The position numbers and the translations under genes were made by a program. From Klebsiella pneumoniae (GTDB lineage Bacteria > Desulfobacterota > Binatia > Bin18): DNA of 36,303 bases. Positions 9,610 to 17,537 of this stretch are shown in pieces (the stretch's first letter is position 1; each line of letters begins with the position of its first letter). The notes below the pieces were generated by a model, which did not search any database, was not told the DNA's origin, and saw only the letters and a program-made list of their open reading frames with translations. Location of the stretch: the NCBI GenBank assembly GCA_945865755.1, contig CAMBFS010000020.1:1-36303 (forward strand), read 5' to 3'.

Positions 9610-10347
9610 ATGAGAATCCGCTGTGATCGTTTGGTGCCGAGCTTCCCCTTTTTTTCTACTGGCTACTGGCTACTGGCTACTGGCTACTTTCTCTTGGCTC
9701 CTGGCTACTTTCTCCTGGCTCCTGGCTACTTTCTCCTGGCTCCTGGCTACTCCGCTCACGCGGCGGATGTCCACACCGTCGTCACAAAACTCCAAGCCCG
9801 CTACGACTCGACTGCGGGGTTTCGTGCGGATTTCAGGCAAGAAGTGGAATCGGCGACCTTGGGGCAGAAAGTCGCCGCTCGTGGGCATGTCTATTTCAGA
9901 AAACCTGGCCGGATGCGCTGGGAATTCGTTGAGCCGGAACAGTTAATGGTGTCAGACGGAAAAACCTTCTGGCTCTATCAACCAACCGAGAAACAAGTCC
10001 TCAAAGCCCCTTTTCAGTCCGCTTTTCAGTCGAATACGCCGGTCTCGTTCCTGCTCGGCATTGGCCGCATCGACCAAGACTTCACTGTCTCGCTGACCAA
10101 CGAAACACCAGAGACGTACTCTCTCCGACTGCTGGCGAAGAAAGACCCTGAAGCGATTGGTTCGTTAGACCTCGAAGTCTCGACTAAGACTTTCGACATC
10201 ATCCAAGCCACGATCACCGACCCACTTGGAAACACCACACGGCTCTGGTTTTCCAACATTGACCGCAAAGCTCCGCTCAAGGACGAACTTTTTCTGTTCA
10301 TGATTCCCTCCGGCGTGGATGTGGTTGATGCCGGAGGGGGGACGTAA
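9610..10347 (+). CDS. lolA: outer-membrane lipoprotein carrier LolA
   Basis: Periplasmic chaperone that carries lipoproteins from the LolCDE exporter to the outer membrane. The mature part (about residue 49 onward, ADVHTVVTKLQARYDST) matches the LolA fold: FRADFRQEV, ARGHVYFRKPGRMRWEF, SDGKTFWLYQP and the QVLKAPF turn are typical. The signal peptide is strange. It is about 48 residues, and its hydrophobic core is a seven-residue repeat (LAPGYFL) made by a 21-base tandem repeat, ending in SAHA before the mature start, which is a good signal-peptidase I site. Start choice is open between ATG 9610 (MRIRCDRLV, with an Arg-rich n-region) and ATG 9559; neither has a Shine-Dalgarno site. It follows ftsK, a conserved neighbour. 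Confidence 0.85.
   Translation: MRIRCDRLVPSFPFFSTGYWLLATGYFLLAPGYFLLAPGYFLLAPGYSAHAADVHTVVTKLQARYDSTAGFRADFRQEVESATLGQKVAARGHVYFRKPGRMRWEFVEPEQLMVSDGKTFWLYQPTEKQVLKAPFQSAFQSNTPVSFLLGIGRIDQDFTVSLTNETPETYSLRLLAKKDPEAIGSLDLEVSTKTFDIIQATITDPLGNTTRLWFSNIDRKAPLKDELFLFMIPSGVDVVDAGGGT
9656..9752 (+). repeat. 7-bp/21-bp tandem repeat inside the LolA signal peptide
   Basis: Four TACTGGC heptamers lead into three near-identical 21-base units (CTGGCTACTTTCTCCTGGCTC type) and a partial fourth. Because 21 is a multiple of 3, the array is read as a heptapeptide repeat within lolA. The heptamer is the same family as the intergenic repeats at 9496-9558 and 33417-33486. Confidence 0.9.
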
Positions 10348-10472
10348 AACGATTGACGTTTGACCACTCGTTCATCAGCCCAACCACACAGTGCCCCCGC
10401 TTCCGATAGCCTACTTCCCTGGGGAGTACCCCACGTCTATGGTAGGCCGCTCATTTTCTCCAGCGAGGTACC

Positions 10473-12188
10473 ATGACGCAGTACGAACATAAAATTGACC
10501 AGCGCGGAAACCCGTATCTGGAAACCGACCTTCCAGGTTCTCTGTTGATCCGTTCTCCGCTCCTCAACAAAGGCACCGCCTTCACCGCCGAAGAACGGCG
10601 TGAATTTGGACTGTCCGGCAGTTTTCCTCCTCATATCTCGACCTTGGAAGAACAACTCCAACAAAGCTACGCGAGTTTCTCCGCCTTCCAGACTGGTCTC
10701 GACAAGCACTTGTACCTGCGCGTCCTGCAAGACCGCAACGAAGTGCTCTTTTACGCGCTCGTCTCCCAACACCTTGAAGAGATGATGCCGATTATCTACA
10801 CGCCAACCGTGGGCGAGGCCGTCGCCAAGTTTAGCCTTATCTTTCGCTATCCGCGCGGCATTATCATCAGCCCGCAAAATATCGATCAGATTGAGACCCT
10901 CCTGAATGAGGTCGCCCTGCCAGACGTGAAATTGGTGGTCGCCAGTGACGCGGAGGCCATTTTGGGCATTGGTGACCAGGGCGTTGGCGGTGTGGGCATC
11001 TGCATTGGCAAACTCTCCCTCTATACCGCCGCGGCGGGCATTGACCCCGCGTATACGTTGCCGGTTGGGATCGACATTGGCACTAACCGCCAAGACCTCT
11101 TGGATGATCCACTCTACCTCGGCGTCCGCCATCGTCGCCTCGAAGGCCAAGCCTACATGGACTTCATTGAGAAGTTCGTGAGCGCCTTCAAGAAGAAGTT
11201 CCCCAACGCCCTCTTACAATGGGAGGATTTCAGCAAGCAGAAAGCGTTCGATGTGCTCAATCGCTATCAGGAGGTGCTGCCCTCTTTTAATGATGACATC
11301 CAAGGCACGGGCGCGGTGGTGCTGGCGGGGTTGCTGGCCAGCATGCGCAAAATCGGACAGCGATTGTCCGATCAAGTGTTTGTCGTTCATGGAGCTGGCG
11401 CTGGTGGTGTTGGCGTGGCACGACAGATTTGTCGCGGTATGGAACGAGAAGGCACTTCGCCCGCGGCAGCCAAAGCCCGCATGCTGACCCTCGACTCGAA
11501 AGGGCTGGTGCTGACGAATCGTCCCGGTCTGGAGCCGTATAAATTAGAGTTCGCCCAGGACCCCGCGCGGGTGGCAAGCTGGAAAACACAAGGGGCGATT
11601 CCTAGCCTGCTCGAAACCGTGCAGCAGGGGAAAGTTACTGTACTCCTCGGGTTGTCCGGCCAACCGAACGCCTTTCCTGAAGAAGTGGTACGGGCCGTGG
11701 CGGTTAATACGCCACATCCGATTGTCTTTGCCCTCTCCAACCCGACGGCCAATTGTGAAGTGAACCCGGTGGACGTGTATCGGTGGACCAATGGTCAAGC
11801 GATTGTCGCGACGGGCAGTCCGTTTCCAGCGGTGCAGCATGGGGGCAAATCGTACCCGGTCGGACAGGGAAACAATGCCTTTATTTTTCCTGGTCTGGGG
11901 CTGGGCGTCATGTTGAGTGGGGCGCGTCGGGTGACGGATAACATGCTGACCGCGGCAGCCGTGGCGCTCAATGCCTACACTGACGACGAACGTATTGCCC
12001 AAGGCGGAGTCTACCCTCGGATTGATCAGATTCGTGAAGCGAGCAAATATGTCGCGGTCGCGGTGATTCGGCAAGCGATTACGGATGGCATGGCGCGCAA
12101 CGAAGTGCCGGAAAAGGACTTGGAGAACTTCGTTGAGAGCGGCATGTGGAAACCCCAGTATCTGCCAATCCGCCGGAAGCGCGGGTGA
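10473..12188 (+). CDS. maeA: NAD-dependent malic enzyme
   Basis: Oxidative decarboxylation of malate to pyruvate, linking the TCA cycle to pyruvate and yielding NAD(P)H. At 571 residues it belongs to the large malic-enzyme type (E. coli MaeA-like) rather than the shorter MaeB fusion. YTPTVGEA near 110 and the metal-binding segment NDDIQGTGAVVLAGLL near 271 are canonical. VVHGAGAGGVGVA near 309 is the dinucleotide-binding loop, and FALSNPT near 418 is the conserved substrate/NAD motif. The N-terminus MTQYEHKIDQRGNPYLET fits the family, with GCGAGG just ahead of the ATG. Coenzyme choice (NAD versus NADP) is inferred from family only. It is separated from lolA by 125 bases and followed by a probable terminator. 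Confidence 0.92.
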   Translation: MTQYEHKIDQRGNPYLETDLPGSLLIRSPLLNKGTAFTAEERREFGLSGSFPPHISTLEEQLQQSYASFSAFQTGLDKHLYLRVLQDRNEVLFYALVSQHLEEMMPIIYTPTVGEAVAKFSLIFRYPRGIIISPQNIDQIETLLNEVALPDVKLVVASDAEAILGIGDQGVGGVGICIGKLSLYTAAAGIDPAYTLPVGIDIGTNRQDLLDDPLYLGVRHRRLEGQAYMDFIEKFVSAFKKKFPNALLQWEDFSKQKAFDVLNRYQEVLPSFNDDIQGTGAVVLAGLLASMRKIGQRLSDQVFVVHGAGAGGVGVARQICRGMEREGTSPAAAKARMLTLDSKGLVLTNRPGLEPYKLEFAQDPARVASWKTQGAIPSLLETVQQGKVTVLLGLSGQPNAFPEEVVRAVAVNTPHPIVFALSNPTANCEVNPVDVYRWTNGQAIVATGSPFPAVQHGGKSYPVGQGNNAFIFPGLGLGVMLSGARRVTDNMLTAAAVALNAYTDDERIAQGGVYPRIDQIREASKYVAVAVIRQAITDGMARNEVPEKDLENFVESGMWKPQYLPIRRKRG

Positions 12189-12513
12189 AATAAGCGGTTT
12201 GCAGGTGGATGCGCCCGCCGGGAATGCGGGGGTTTCACTCTCGCGAGCGCTGGACTGAATGCCGCTACCGCCTGGCGATCAATCGCCAGGCTACGCAACA
12301 CGCCGGATAAATCCGGCTTTTTCTTAAGCCCCATTTATGGGGCGTGTATCGTAAGCCCGGTGCTTGAGCGCCGGGCGGTGGCGGCGCTTGGGACTGCATC
12401 CGCCGTAGGGGCGTGCCGATCTTGCTCGGTGGCGTAGATAGGCGAAACGCGTGCGCTCCCAAGAAAGAGCGCACACAACTGAAAACCACTGTAAGCCAGG
12501 CAAGCTGGACATC
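12189..12513. other. non-coding gap with a four-hairpin array
   Basis: No gene is supported in this 325-base stretch. It contains four consecutive palindromes at 12270-12291 (arms GCCTGGCGAT/ATCGCCAGGC), 12302-12317 (GCCGGAT/ATCCGGC), 12328-12343 (GCCCCAT/ATGGGGC) and 12355-12376 (GCCCGG/CCGGGC with extra inner pairs). Near 12403-12414 it also holds CCGTAGGGGCG, a phrase that resembles dispersed intergenic repeats of other environmental bacteria. Confidence 0.7.
12302..12322 (+). terminator. Rho-independent terminator after the malic enzyme gene
   Basis: A GC-rich hairpin (arms GCCGGAT and ATCCGGC, two- to four-base loop) runs directly into five T residues at 12318-12322. It is the only one of the four hairpins in this array with a T run on the plus strand. 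Confidence 0.6.
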
Positions 12514-12741
12514 TTACTCCACGATGCGAATATGTTCCTCCGCAACCACGCGGGCAGCATACGAGAGGGCAGCAAGCACCTCCTCACGCGTCAAGGCATA
12601 CTCCTCCATCACTTCTTCGATGCCCATACCTCCCGCGAGCTTGCCGACCACAAGGTCTACCGGTATCCGGGTTCCCTGAATCACGGGCTTCCCGAAACGG
12701 ATTTTTGCATCCACAGTGATCTGCGGTGCGATCTCGGTCAT
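12514..12741 (-). CDS. orphan DUF433 antitoxin-like protein
   Basis: A 75-residue protein starting MTEIAPQITVDAKIRFGKP. The phrase GKPVIQGTRIPVDLVVGKLAGGMGIEEVMEEY is the DUF433 core: a compact helical domain found in antitoxins of the VapB/PIN type, usually paired with a DUF5615 toxin. The start is ATG 12741, with AAAGGAG eight bases before it; longer frames start further out at 12825 without support. No DUF5615 gene follows on the minus strand, where only the hairpin array is found, so this copy lacks its usual partner. A complete pair lies at 17283-17920. Confidence 0.75.
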   Translation of the reverse strand: MTEIAPQITVDAKIRFGKPVIQGTRIPVDLVVGKLAGGMGIEEVMEEYALTREEVLAALSYAARVVAEEHIRIVE

Positions 12742-12920
12742 AGGCGAAACTCCTTTGGTAGGGCGGATCGTCGCAAACCGGACGGAGAACGTCAAGGAGT
12801 GCGCTTCCTCATTTTCAATCATCATGCCACCGCACCTTGCAAGTCGAGGCGGATGGTGTCAAGAAAGAACCCGCTACGTTCCATGTTCCGACCGCTGAAG
12901 AGATGAAGGAGGCAATATCA

Positions 12921-14090
12921 ATGGACTCGCTCCGTGGCAAAATCGCGATTGTCGGGGCCGCCGACACTGAAGTTGGCGTGGTCCCCCATTTGAGCGCCAC
13001 GCAACTCTATGTCAAAGGCGCGAAACTCGCGCTGGAAGATGCCGGCATCACCAAAGATGATGTGGACGGCTTGATTACCTGTACCTCGTTTGTCGAACCC
13101 TACATGTACCACGCGGAAATGATCGCGGAGTACATGCAAATCTTTCCCCGCTATTGTCTCAATGTGGCGACCGGGGGCGGGACGACCCTGGCGATCATGC
13201 ACCATGCCGCCTCGGCCATCGCGACCGGTGTGTGCAATACTGTCTTGATTACCATGGCCGACAACATGCTGTCTGGCCTCTCACGCGACAAGGCGATTGA
13301 AGCGATGTCCACCGCTGGGCACGCGCAATTCGAGCGCCCGTATGGACCGCCGATTCCCGGTTTCTATGCCATGCTCGCCCAGGCGCACATGCACGCCTAC
13401 GGCACAACCAGTGAGCAGTTGGCGGCGGTGGCCGTGGCCTGCCGCAAACACGCGTCGATGAACCCGGCCGCGCAAATGCGCCAGCCGATCACCATTGACG
13501 ATGTGCTGAACTCCAAGATGATCGCGCATCCGCTCCATCTTCTCGACTGTTCTCTGGTCTCGGATGGTGGGGCAGCGATTATTATGACCTCGGCGGAACG
13601 GGCGAAGTCGTTCAAGAAAAAACCGGTCTACATGCTTGGAGTCGGGGAAGGCCATTCACATGAACACCTCAGTCAGGCGCGCAGCCTGACGACCTCGGCG
13701 GCGAAGGAAGCTGGGGAACGGGCCTACGCGATGGCGGGGCTGGGACCGAAGGACATTGACGTGGCGGAACTGTACGACTGTTTCACGCCGGTGGTGATTA
13801 TCGAACTGGAAGACTTGGGATTCTGCCCGAAAGGCGAAGGCGGACGATTTGTCGAGGGTGGACGCATTGAACTCGGCGGCGATCTGCCAATCAACACGCA
13901 TGGTGGACTCATGTCACACTGCCACCCTGGACACCCCGGCTCGTTGTTTTCCATCACCGAAGCCGTGCGCCAGCTCCGGGGCGAATGTGGACCCCGGCAA
14001 GTCAAGGATGCCGAGATCGCGTTTGTCCACGCGCAGGGCGGCATCATGTCCACGCATTGCAGCATGATCTTGGGAAAGGAGAGCAACTAA
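12921..14090 (+). CDS. thiolase-fold acetyl-CoA acetyltransferase/aldolase-like protein (SCP-x type)
   Basis: A 389-residue member of the non-condensing SCP-x/lipid-transfer thiolase family. The start MDSLRGKIAIVGAADTEVG is fixed by AAGGAGG at 12906-12912. The thiolase C-terminal motifs are visible: AELYDCFTP near 294, HGGLMSHCHPGHPG near 343, and a C-terminal CSMILG. At the nucleophile position the sequence reads ATGGGTTLAIMHHAA, with Gly/Thr where true thiolases have Cys. Relatives lacking Cys and paired with a DUF35 protein (Ltp2-ChsH2) are retro-aldolases of sterol side-chain breakdown, so C-C cleavage of a beta-hydroxyacyl-CoA is as likely as thiolysis. The DUF35 partner follows with a one-base overlap. 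The frame is open upstream to 12837 and encodes a plausible but extra 28-residue peptide. Confidence 0.8.
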   Translation: MDSLRGKIAIVGAADTEVGVVPHLSATQLYVKGAKLALEDAGITKDDVDGLITCTSFVEPYMYHAEMIAEYMQIFPRYCLNVATGGGTTLAIMHHAASAIATGVCNTVLITMADNMLSGLSRDKAIEAMSTAGHAQFERPYGPPIPGFYAMLAQAHMHAYGTTSEQLAAVAVACRKHASMNPAAQMRQPITIDDVLNSKMIAHPLHLLDCSLVSDGGAAIIMTSAERAKSFKKKPVYMLGVGEGHSHEHLSQARSLTTSAAKEAGERAYAMAGLGPKDIDVAELYDCFTPVVIIELEDLGFCPKGEGGRFVEGGRIELGGDLPINTHGGLMSHCHPGHPGSLFSITEAVRQLRGECGPRQVKDAEIAFVHAQGGIMSTHCSMILGKESN

Positions 14091-14500
14091 TGGCAGCGCC
14101 AGGAGTCAGGCCGGTTCCCGTGCCAACCAAAGAAACCCAACCGTATTGGGATGGATGTAAGCAACATGAATTGCGCGTGCAACAATGCGCGGCGTGTGGG
14201 CACCATCAGTTTTATCCGCGCCTCTACTGCACGGTGTGCATGAGTGATCGCGTGGAGTGGATCAAAACGTCAGGGCGGGCCACGGTCCTGTCCTACACGA
14301 TTATCTACCGTCCGGTGACCCAGGCGTTCGCGGATAACGTGCCGTATGTCGTGGCGCTCGTCACACTCGCGGAAGGACCACAGATGATGACCAACATCGT
14401 CGGCTGTGAACCGGAGAAGGTGCATATCGGCATGCCCGTCCAGGTGACGTTCGACGATTGGACGGAGGACATTGCGATACCGAAGTTTAAGCCGGTCTAG
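14090..14500 (+). CDS. DUF35 zinc-ribbon OB-fold acyl-CoA-associated protein
   Basis: A 136-residue partner protein. It opens with an N-terminal helix (TKETQPYWDGCKQHELRVQQ), followed by a rubredoxin-like zinc ribbon (CAACGHHQFYPRLYCTVC, two CxxC pairs) and an OB-fold (GRATVLSYTIIYRPVT to VQVTFDDW). Such proteins bind thiolase-like enzymes and help position the acyl-CoA. The ATG overlaps the thiolase TAA (TAATG at 14088-14092), and AAGGAG precedes it, so it is co-translated with the thiolase-like gene. A longer frame from 13985 is rejected. Confidence 0.87.
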   Translation: MAAPGVRPVPVPTKETQPYWDGCKQHELRVQQCAACGHHQFYPRLYCTVCMSDRVEWIKTSGRATVLSYTIIYRPVTQAFADNVPYVVALVTLAEGPQMMTNIVGCEPEKVHIGMPVQVTFDDWTEDIAIPKFKPV

Positions 14501-14530
14501 CCTCACGCTCTGAGAAAGGATTGACACACT

Positions 14531-15319
14531 ATGACGGAATCAGTGCTCCAGATTGAAAAAAATGAAGGGGTCGTCCTCCTCACCTTGAACCGCCCGCACG
14601 CGATGAACGCGCTTTCGCATGAATTGCGCCAGGCGATTGTCCGTACCTTCTCCGAGTTACAGAACGACGACACTACGCGAGTCGTTATTCTGACCGGCGC
14701 GGGCAAGGCGTTCTGTGCCGGGATGGACCTCAAAGAGTTGAGTATGACCGGACTGGCACCCAAAGGATCGCAAGGGGCGGTGCGTGGTGACGACGATATT
14801 CTGCGCGCCATCACCGCGTTTGACCGCCCGATCATCGGCGCGATCAACGGCTTTGCTATCACTGGTGGTTTCGAGTTGGCGTTGGCGTGTGACATCGTAG
14901 TCGCCTCGACCGAGGCGCGATTCGCCGACACCCACGGGCGTGTTGGTGCGATGCCGGGCTGGGGATTAAGTCAAAAGCTCTCACGCACGATTGGTGTATA
15001 TCGCGCCAAGGAGTTGTCGCTGACGGGCAACTTCCTGTCCGCCGAAAAAGCCGAATCTTGGGGCTTGGTGAATCGCGTGGTCGCGCCCAACGAGTTACTG
15101 CCGACGTGCCGGACACTGGCGAACGACATTCTGTCGAGTCTGCCGGATATGGTTCGTCGTCTCAAACAAGTCATTGATGACGGCTACGCGACGACGCTCG
15201 CGCAGGGAATGGAGGTTGAATACGAGGCCTGGCGTGAGCAGGTGAAACAGGCGACGCCGGAAGCCATTGCCGCGCGGCGCGAGAGTCTTCAGCAGCGCGG
15301 GCGCGTTCAGCGGACGTGA
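14531..15319 (+). CDS. enoyl-CoA hydratase/isomerase family protein
   Basis: A 262-residue crotonase-fold protein. The oxyanion-hole motif AGKAFCAGMDLKEL lies near 60-73, and GAINGFAITGGFELALACDI near 101 is the second CoA-binding stretch. In enoyl-CoA hydratase two glutamates act in catalysis. The first is present in GGFELA, but the second, twenty residues on in the usual PE motif, is His here (DTHGRVGAMPGWG). This is seen in a crotonase subgroup, so hydration should not be assumed; isomerase or other crotonase chemistry is possible. GAAAGGA lies upstream of the ATG, and the gene sits 30 bases after the DUF35 gene, so it belongs to the same acyl-CoA operon. Confidence 0.85.
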   Translation: MTESVLQIEKNEGVVLLTLNRPHAMNALSHELRQAIVRTFSELQNDDTTRVVILTGAGKAFCAGMDLKELSMTGLAPKGSQGAVRGDDDILRAITAFDRPIIGAINGFAITGGFELALACDIVVASTEARFADTHGRVGAMPGWGLSQKLSRTIGVYRAKELSLTGNFLSAEKAESWGLVNRVVAPNELLPTCRTLANDILSSLPDMVRRLKQVIDDGYATTLAQGMEVEYEAWREQVKQATPEAIAARRESLQQRGRVQRT

Positions 15320-15330
15320 GAAGACCAAAG

Positions 15331-15520
15331 ACAAAGTCAAAAGTCAAAAGTCAAAAGTCAAAAGTCAAAAGTCAAAGGGCAAAAGTCAAAAGTCAAAAGT
15401 CAAAAGTCAAAAGTCAAAAATGAGAAAAAGGCTGAGACTTGAGACTGGAGACTAGAAATTTTGTGACCTTGGACCTTGGACTTTCTTAACCCGAAACCTG
15501 AAACCTGAAACCCGAAACCT
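15331..15520 (+). repeat. heptamer repeats (AAAAGTC and related)
   Basis: About twelve AAAAGTC units fill 15334-15420, with one variant (AAAGGGC). Shorter 7-base arrays follow: GAGACTT/GAGACTG, ACCTTGG twice, and ACCTGAA/ACCCGAA near 15490-15518. They occupy the whole gap between the crotonase and carboxyltransferase genes. Confidence 0.9.
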
Positions 15521-15525
15521 TTTTT

Positions 15526-17085
15526 ATGTCGTGGCAACGCGAAGTTGACGGACTCAACCAACGCAAGACCCTCGCGCGCGAACAGGGCGGAACGGAGTCC
15601 GTCGCCCGCCAACACGCGCAGGGTCGCCTCACTATTCGTGAACGCATCGCTGGACTGATTGACGCGGACTCGTTTCGTGAACAAGGTCAGATCGCTGGCC
15701 ACTCGGAGACTGACGAACAAGGCGAGCTGCGTGCCTTCACACCAGGCAATTATCTCCTGGGCTTCGGCAAAATTGACGGTCGCCCGTGTGTCGTCGGTGG
15801 TGAGGATTTCACACTGAAGGGCGGCTCTCCGTCACCCGCTGGATTGCGCAAGAGCGTCTTCGCCGAAGAGTTGGCGCTCCGGTATCGCGTGCCCCTGATT
15901 CGTTTTCTCGAAGGCGGCGGTGGCAGCGTACCGCGCGGCGCGGGCAAAAGTTCCGGCGGCGGTGGTGGCGACGCGGTCAATGCCCCACCGCGATTCATGT
16001 CGATCATGCAGGTGATGAGTACCGTACCGGTTGCCTCGGCGGCGATGGGGCCGGTGGCCGGACTGCCAGCGGCGCGGTTGGTCGCATCCCATTTTTCGGT
16101 GATGACGCGAACCACTGCGCAGGTCATGATTGGTGGGCCAGCGTTGGTCGAACGTGCCTTTGGGCGCGCGATCACGAAAGAGGAACTTGGTGGCGCACAG
16201 GTGCATCAAGCAAGTGGCGTGGTGGATAATGTGGCCGAAGACGAAGCCGACGTGTTCGCGCGGATTCGGCGATTCTTGAGTTATCTGCCCAGCAATGTCT
16301 GGGAAGCGGCTCCGGTTCTGCCGTGTGAAGATGATCGCAATCGCCAAGAGCCGGAGTTGATCAGCATCGTCCCGCGCAATCGCCGCCGCACCTACGCCAT
16401 GCGACGCATTATCGAGAGTGTCGTTGATCGCCACTCCTTCTTTGAGCTGGCACCACTGTATGGCCCCGCGCAGATTACCGGCCTTGCTCGTTTGAACGGT
16501 CAGCCGGTGGGCATCTGGGCGAATGATCCCGCCTGGTACGCGGGCTCTATGACCGCCGATGCCGCGCGGAAGGTGCAACGCTTCGTCGATCTGTGCGACA
16601 CGTTTCATCTGCCGATTGTCGCGCTTGTGGATGAGCCAGGATTCATGATCGGTCCAGAGGCGGAGCATGCGGCAACGATTCGCCACGGCGCGGCTACGCT
16701 TTTCGCGGTGATGCAATCGACCGTGCCGTGGGCATCCGTGATTGTTCGCAAAGTCTACGGCGTGGCGGGCGCGGCGCACTTTGGACCCGACGGAATGGTG
16801 TTCGCATGGCCATCGGCGGAGAGTGGCGCGCTACCGATTGAAGGAGGAGTCGCCGTGGCCTATCGCCGAGAGATCGCCGCGGCATCCGACCCAGAAGCGA
16901 AACGCCGTGAGATTGAAGACCAGCTCGCCAGCCAACGTTCACCGTACGCGCGAGCCGAAGCCTTTAACGTCAACGATCTGATTGACCCGCGCCACACGCG
17001 ACCAGTGTTGTGTGATTGGCTCGACTGGATTCAGCCACAGTTGCAGGCACACCGAGGGCCACGAGCGTATACGGTGAGACCGTGA
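15526..17085 (+). CDS. acyl-CoA carboxylase, carboxyltransferase subunit
   Basis: Beta subunit that moves the carboxyl group from biotin to an acyl-CoA (propionyl-, methylcrotonyl- or geranyl-CoA type). The 519 residues form the usual two crotonase-like halves: an N-terminal half with ARGRLTIRERI-like QGRLTIRERIAGLID and FEGGGGSVPRGAGK near 128-141 (here LEGGGGSVPRGAG), and a C-terminal half with LVDEPGFMIGPEAE and the acyl-CoA loop KVYGVAGAAHFGP. Length is normal. No biotin carboxylase subunit lies next to it. No Shine-Dalgarno site precedes the ATG; the upstream sequence is the heptamer array and a T6 run. Acyl specificity cannot be read from the sequence alone. Confidence 0.88.
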   Translation: MSWQREVDGLNQRKTLAREQGGTESVARQHAQGRLTIRERIAGLIDADSFREQGQIAGHSETDEQGELRAFTPGNYLLGFGKIDGRPCVVGGEDFTLKGGSPSPAGLRKSVFAEELALRYRVPLIRFLEGGGGSVPRGAGKSSGGGGGDAVNAPPRFMSIMQVMSTVPVASAAMGPVAGLPAARLVASHFSVMTRTTAQVMIGGPALVERAFGRAITKEELGGAQVHQASGVVDNVAEDEADVFARIRRFLSYLPSNVWEAAPVLPCEDDRNRQEPELISIVPRNRRRTYAMRRIIESVVDRHSFFELAPLYGPAQITGLARLNGQPVGIWANDPAWYAGSMTADAARKVQRFVDLCDTFHLPIVALVDEPGFMIGPEAEHAATIRHGAATLFAVMQSTVPWASVIVRKVYGVAGAAHFGPDGMVFAWPSAESGALPIEGGVAVAYRREIAAASDPEAKRREIEDQLASQRSPYARAEAFNVNDLIDPRHTRPVLCDWLDWIQPQLQAHRGPRAYTVRP

Positions 17086-17282
17086 CACGTGGTCGTCTTC
17101 CCTTTCCCAGTACGCGGATTCCATGAAATACTAATTGAAAACAAATGAGTAGCAGATTAGTATCCCGTCGGTATGGACATGCCCAGTCACTCGCCGACTC
17201 CGGTGGATAACCGCAAAAATTCTGAAGATTCTGGCTATAGTATGGAGGCTGGCTACGGAAATAAGGACAGAAGGAAAGCGCC

Positions 17283-17537
17283 ATGAAGGTTCGTAAACGT
17301 ATCGAACTTGGGCAGCACGTTGTTGCCGACCCAGAGATCTGCCACGGGCAATTGACCTTTAAGGGGACGAGAATCATGGTCAAAAGCATTTTAGAAATGC
17401 TGGCCAAAGGCTATGACAGGGACCAGATTGTCGCTGCATATAACGGTCGCATCGCCCACGACGCAATCGCTGAGGTTGTCAAACTGGCGAGTGACGCCTT
17501 GATCGAGAAATCAGCACAGCGGCAACGGGCGGCGTGA
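17283..17537 (+). CDS. DUF433 antitoxin
   Basis: An 84-residue DUF433 protein (HVVADPEICHGQLTFKGTRIMVKSILEMLAKG), the small helical antitoxin usually encoded before a PIN-like DUF5615 toxin. AAGGAAA precedes the ATG. Its TGA overlaps the GTG start of the next gene (GTGA, 17534-17537), the standard coupled arrangement of a type II toxin-antitoxin pair. The roughly 200-base gap before it holds no gene; a weak TATAGT at about 17233-17238 lacks a good -35. By analogy the antitoxin, alone or with its toxin, may repress its own promoter. Confidence 0.82.
   Translation: MKVRKRIELGQHVVADPEICHGQLTFKGTRIMVKSILEMLAKGYDRDQIVAAYNGRIAHDAIAEVVKLASDALIEKSAQRQRAA

Noticed and set aside
15832-16779. 315-codon minus-strand frame inside the carboxyltransferase gene
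   Set aside because: It is antisense to a clearly conserved enzyme and shows no recognisable motif; GC-rich codon use opens such frames.
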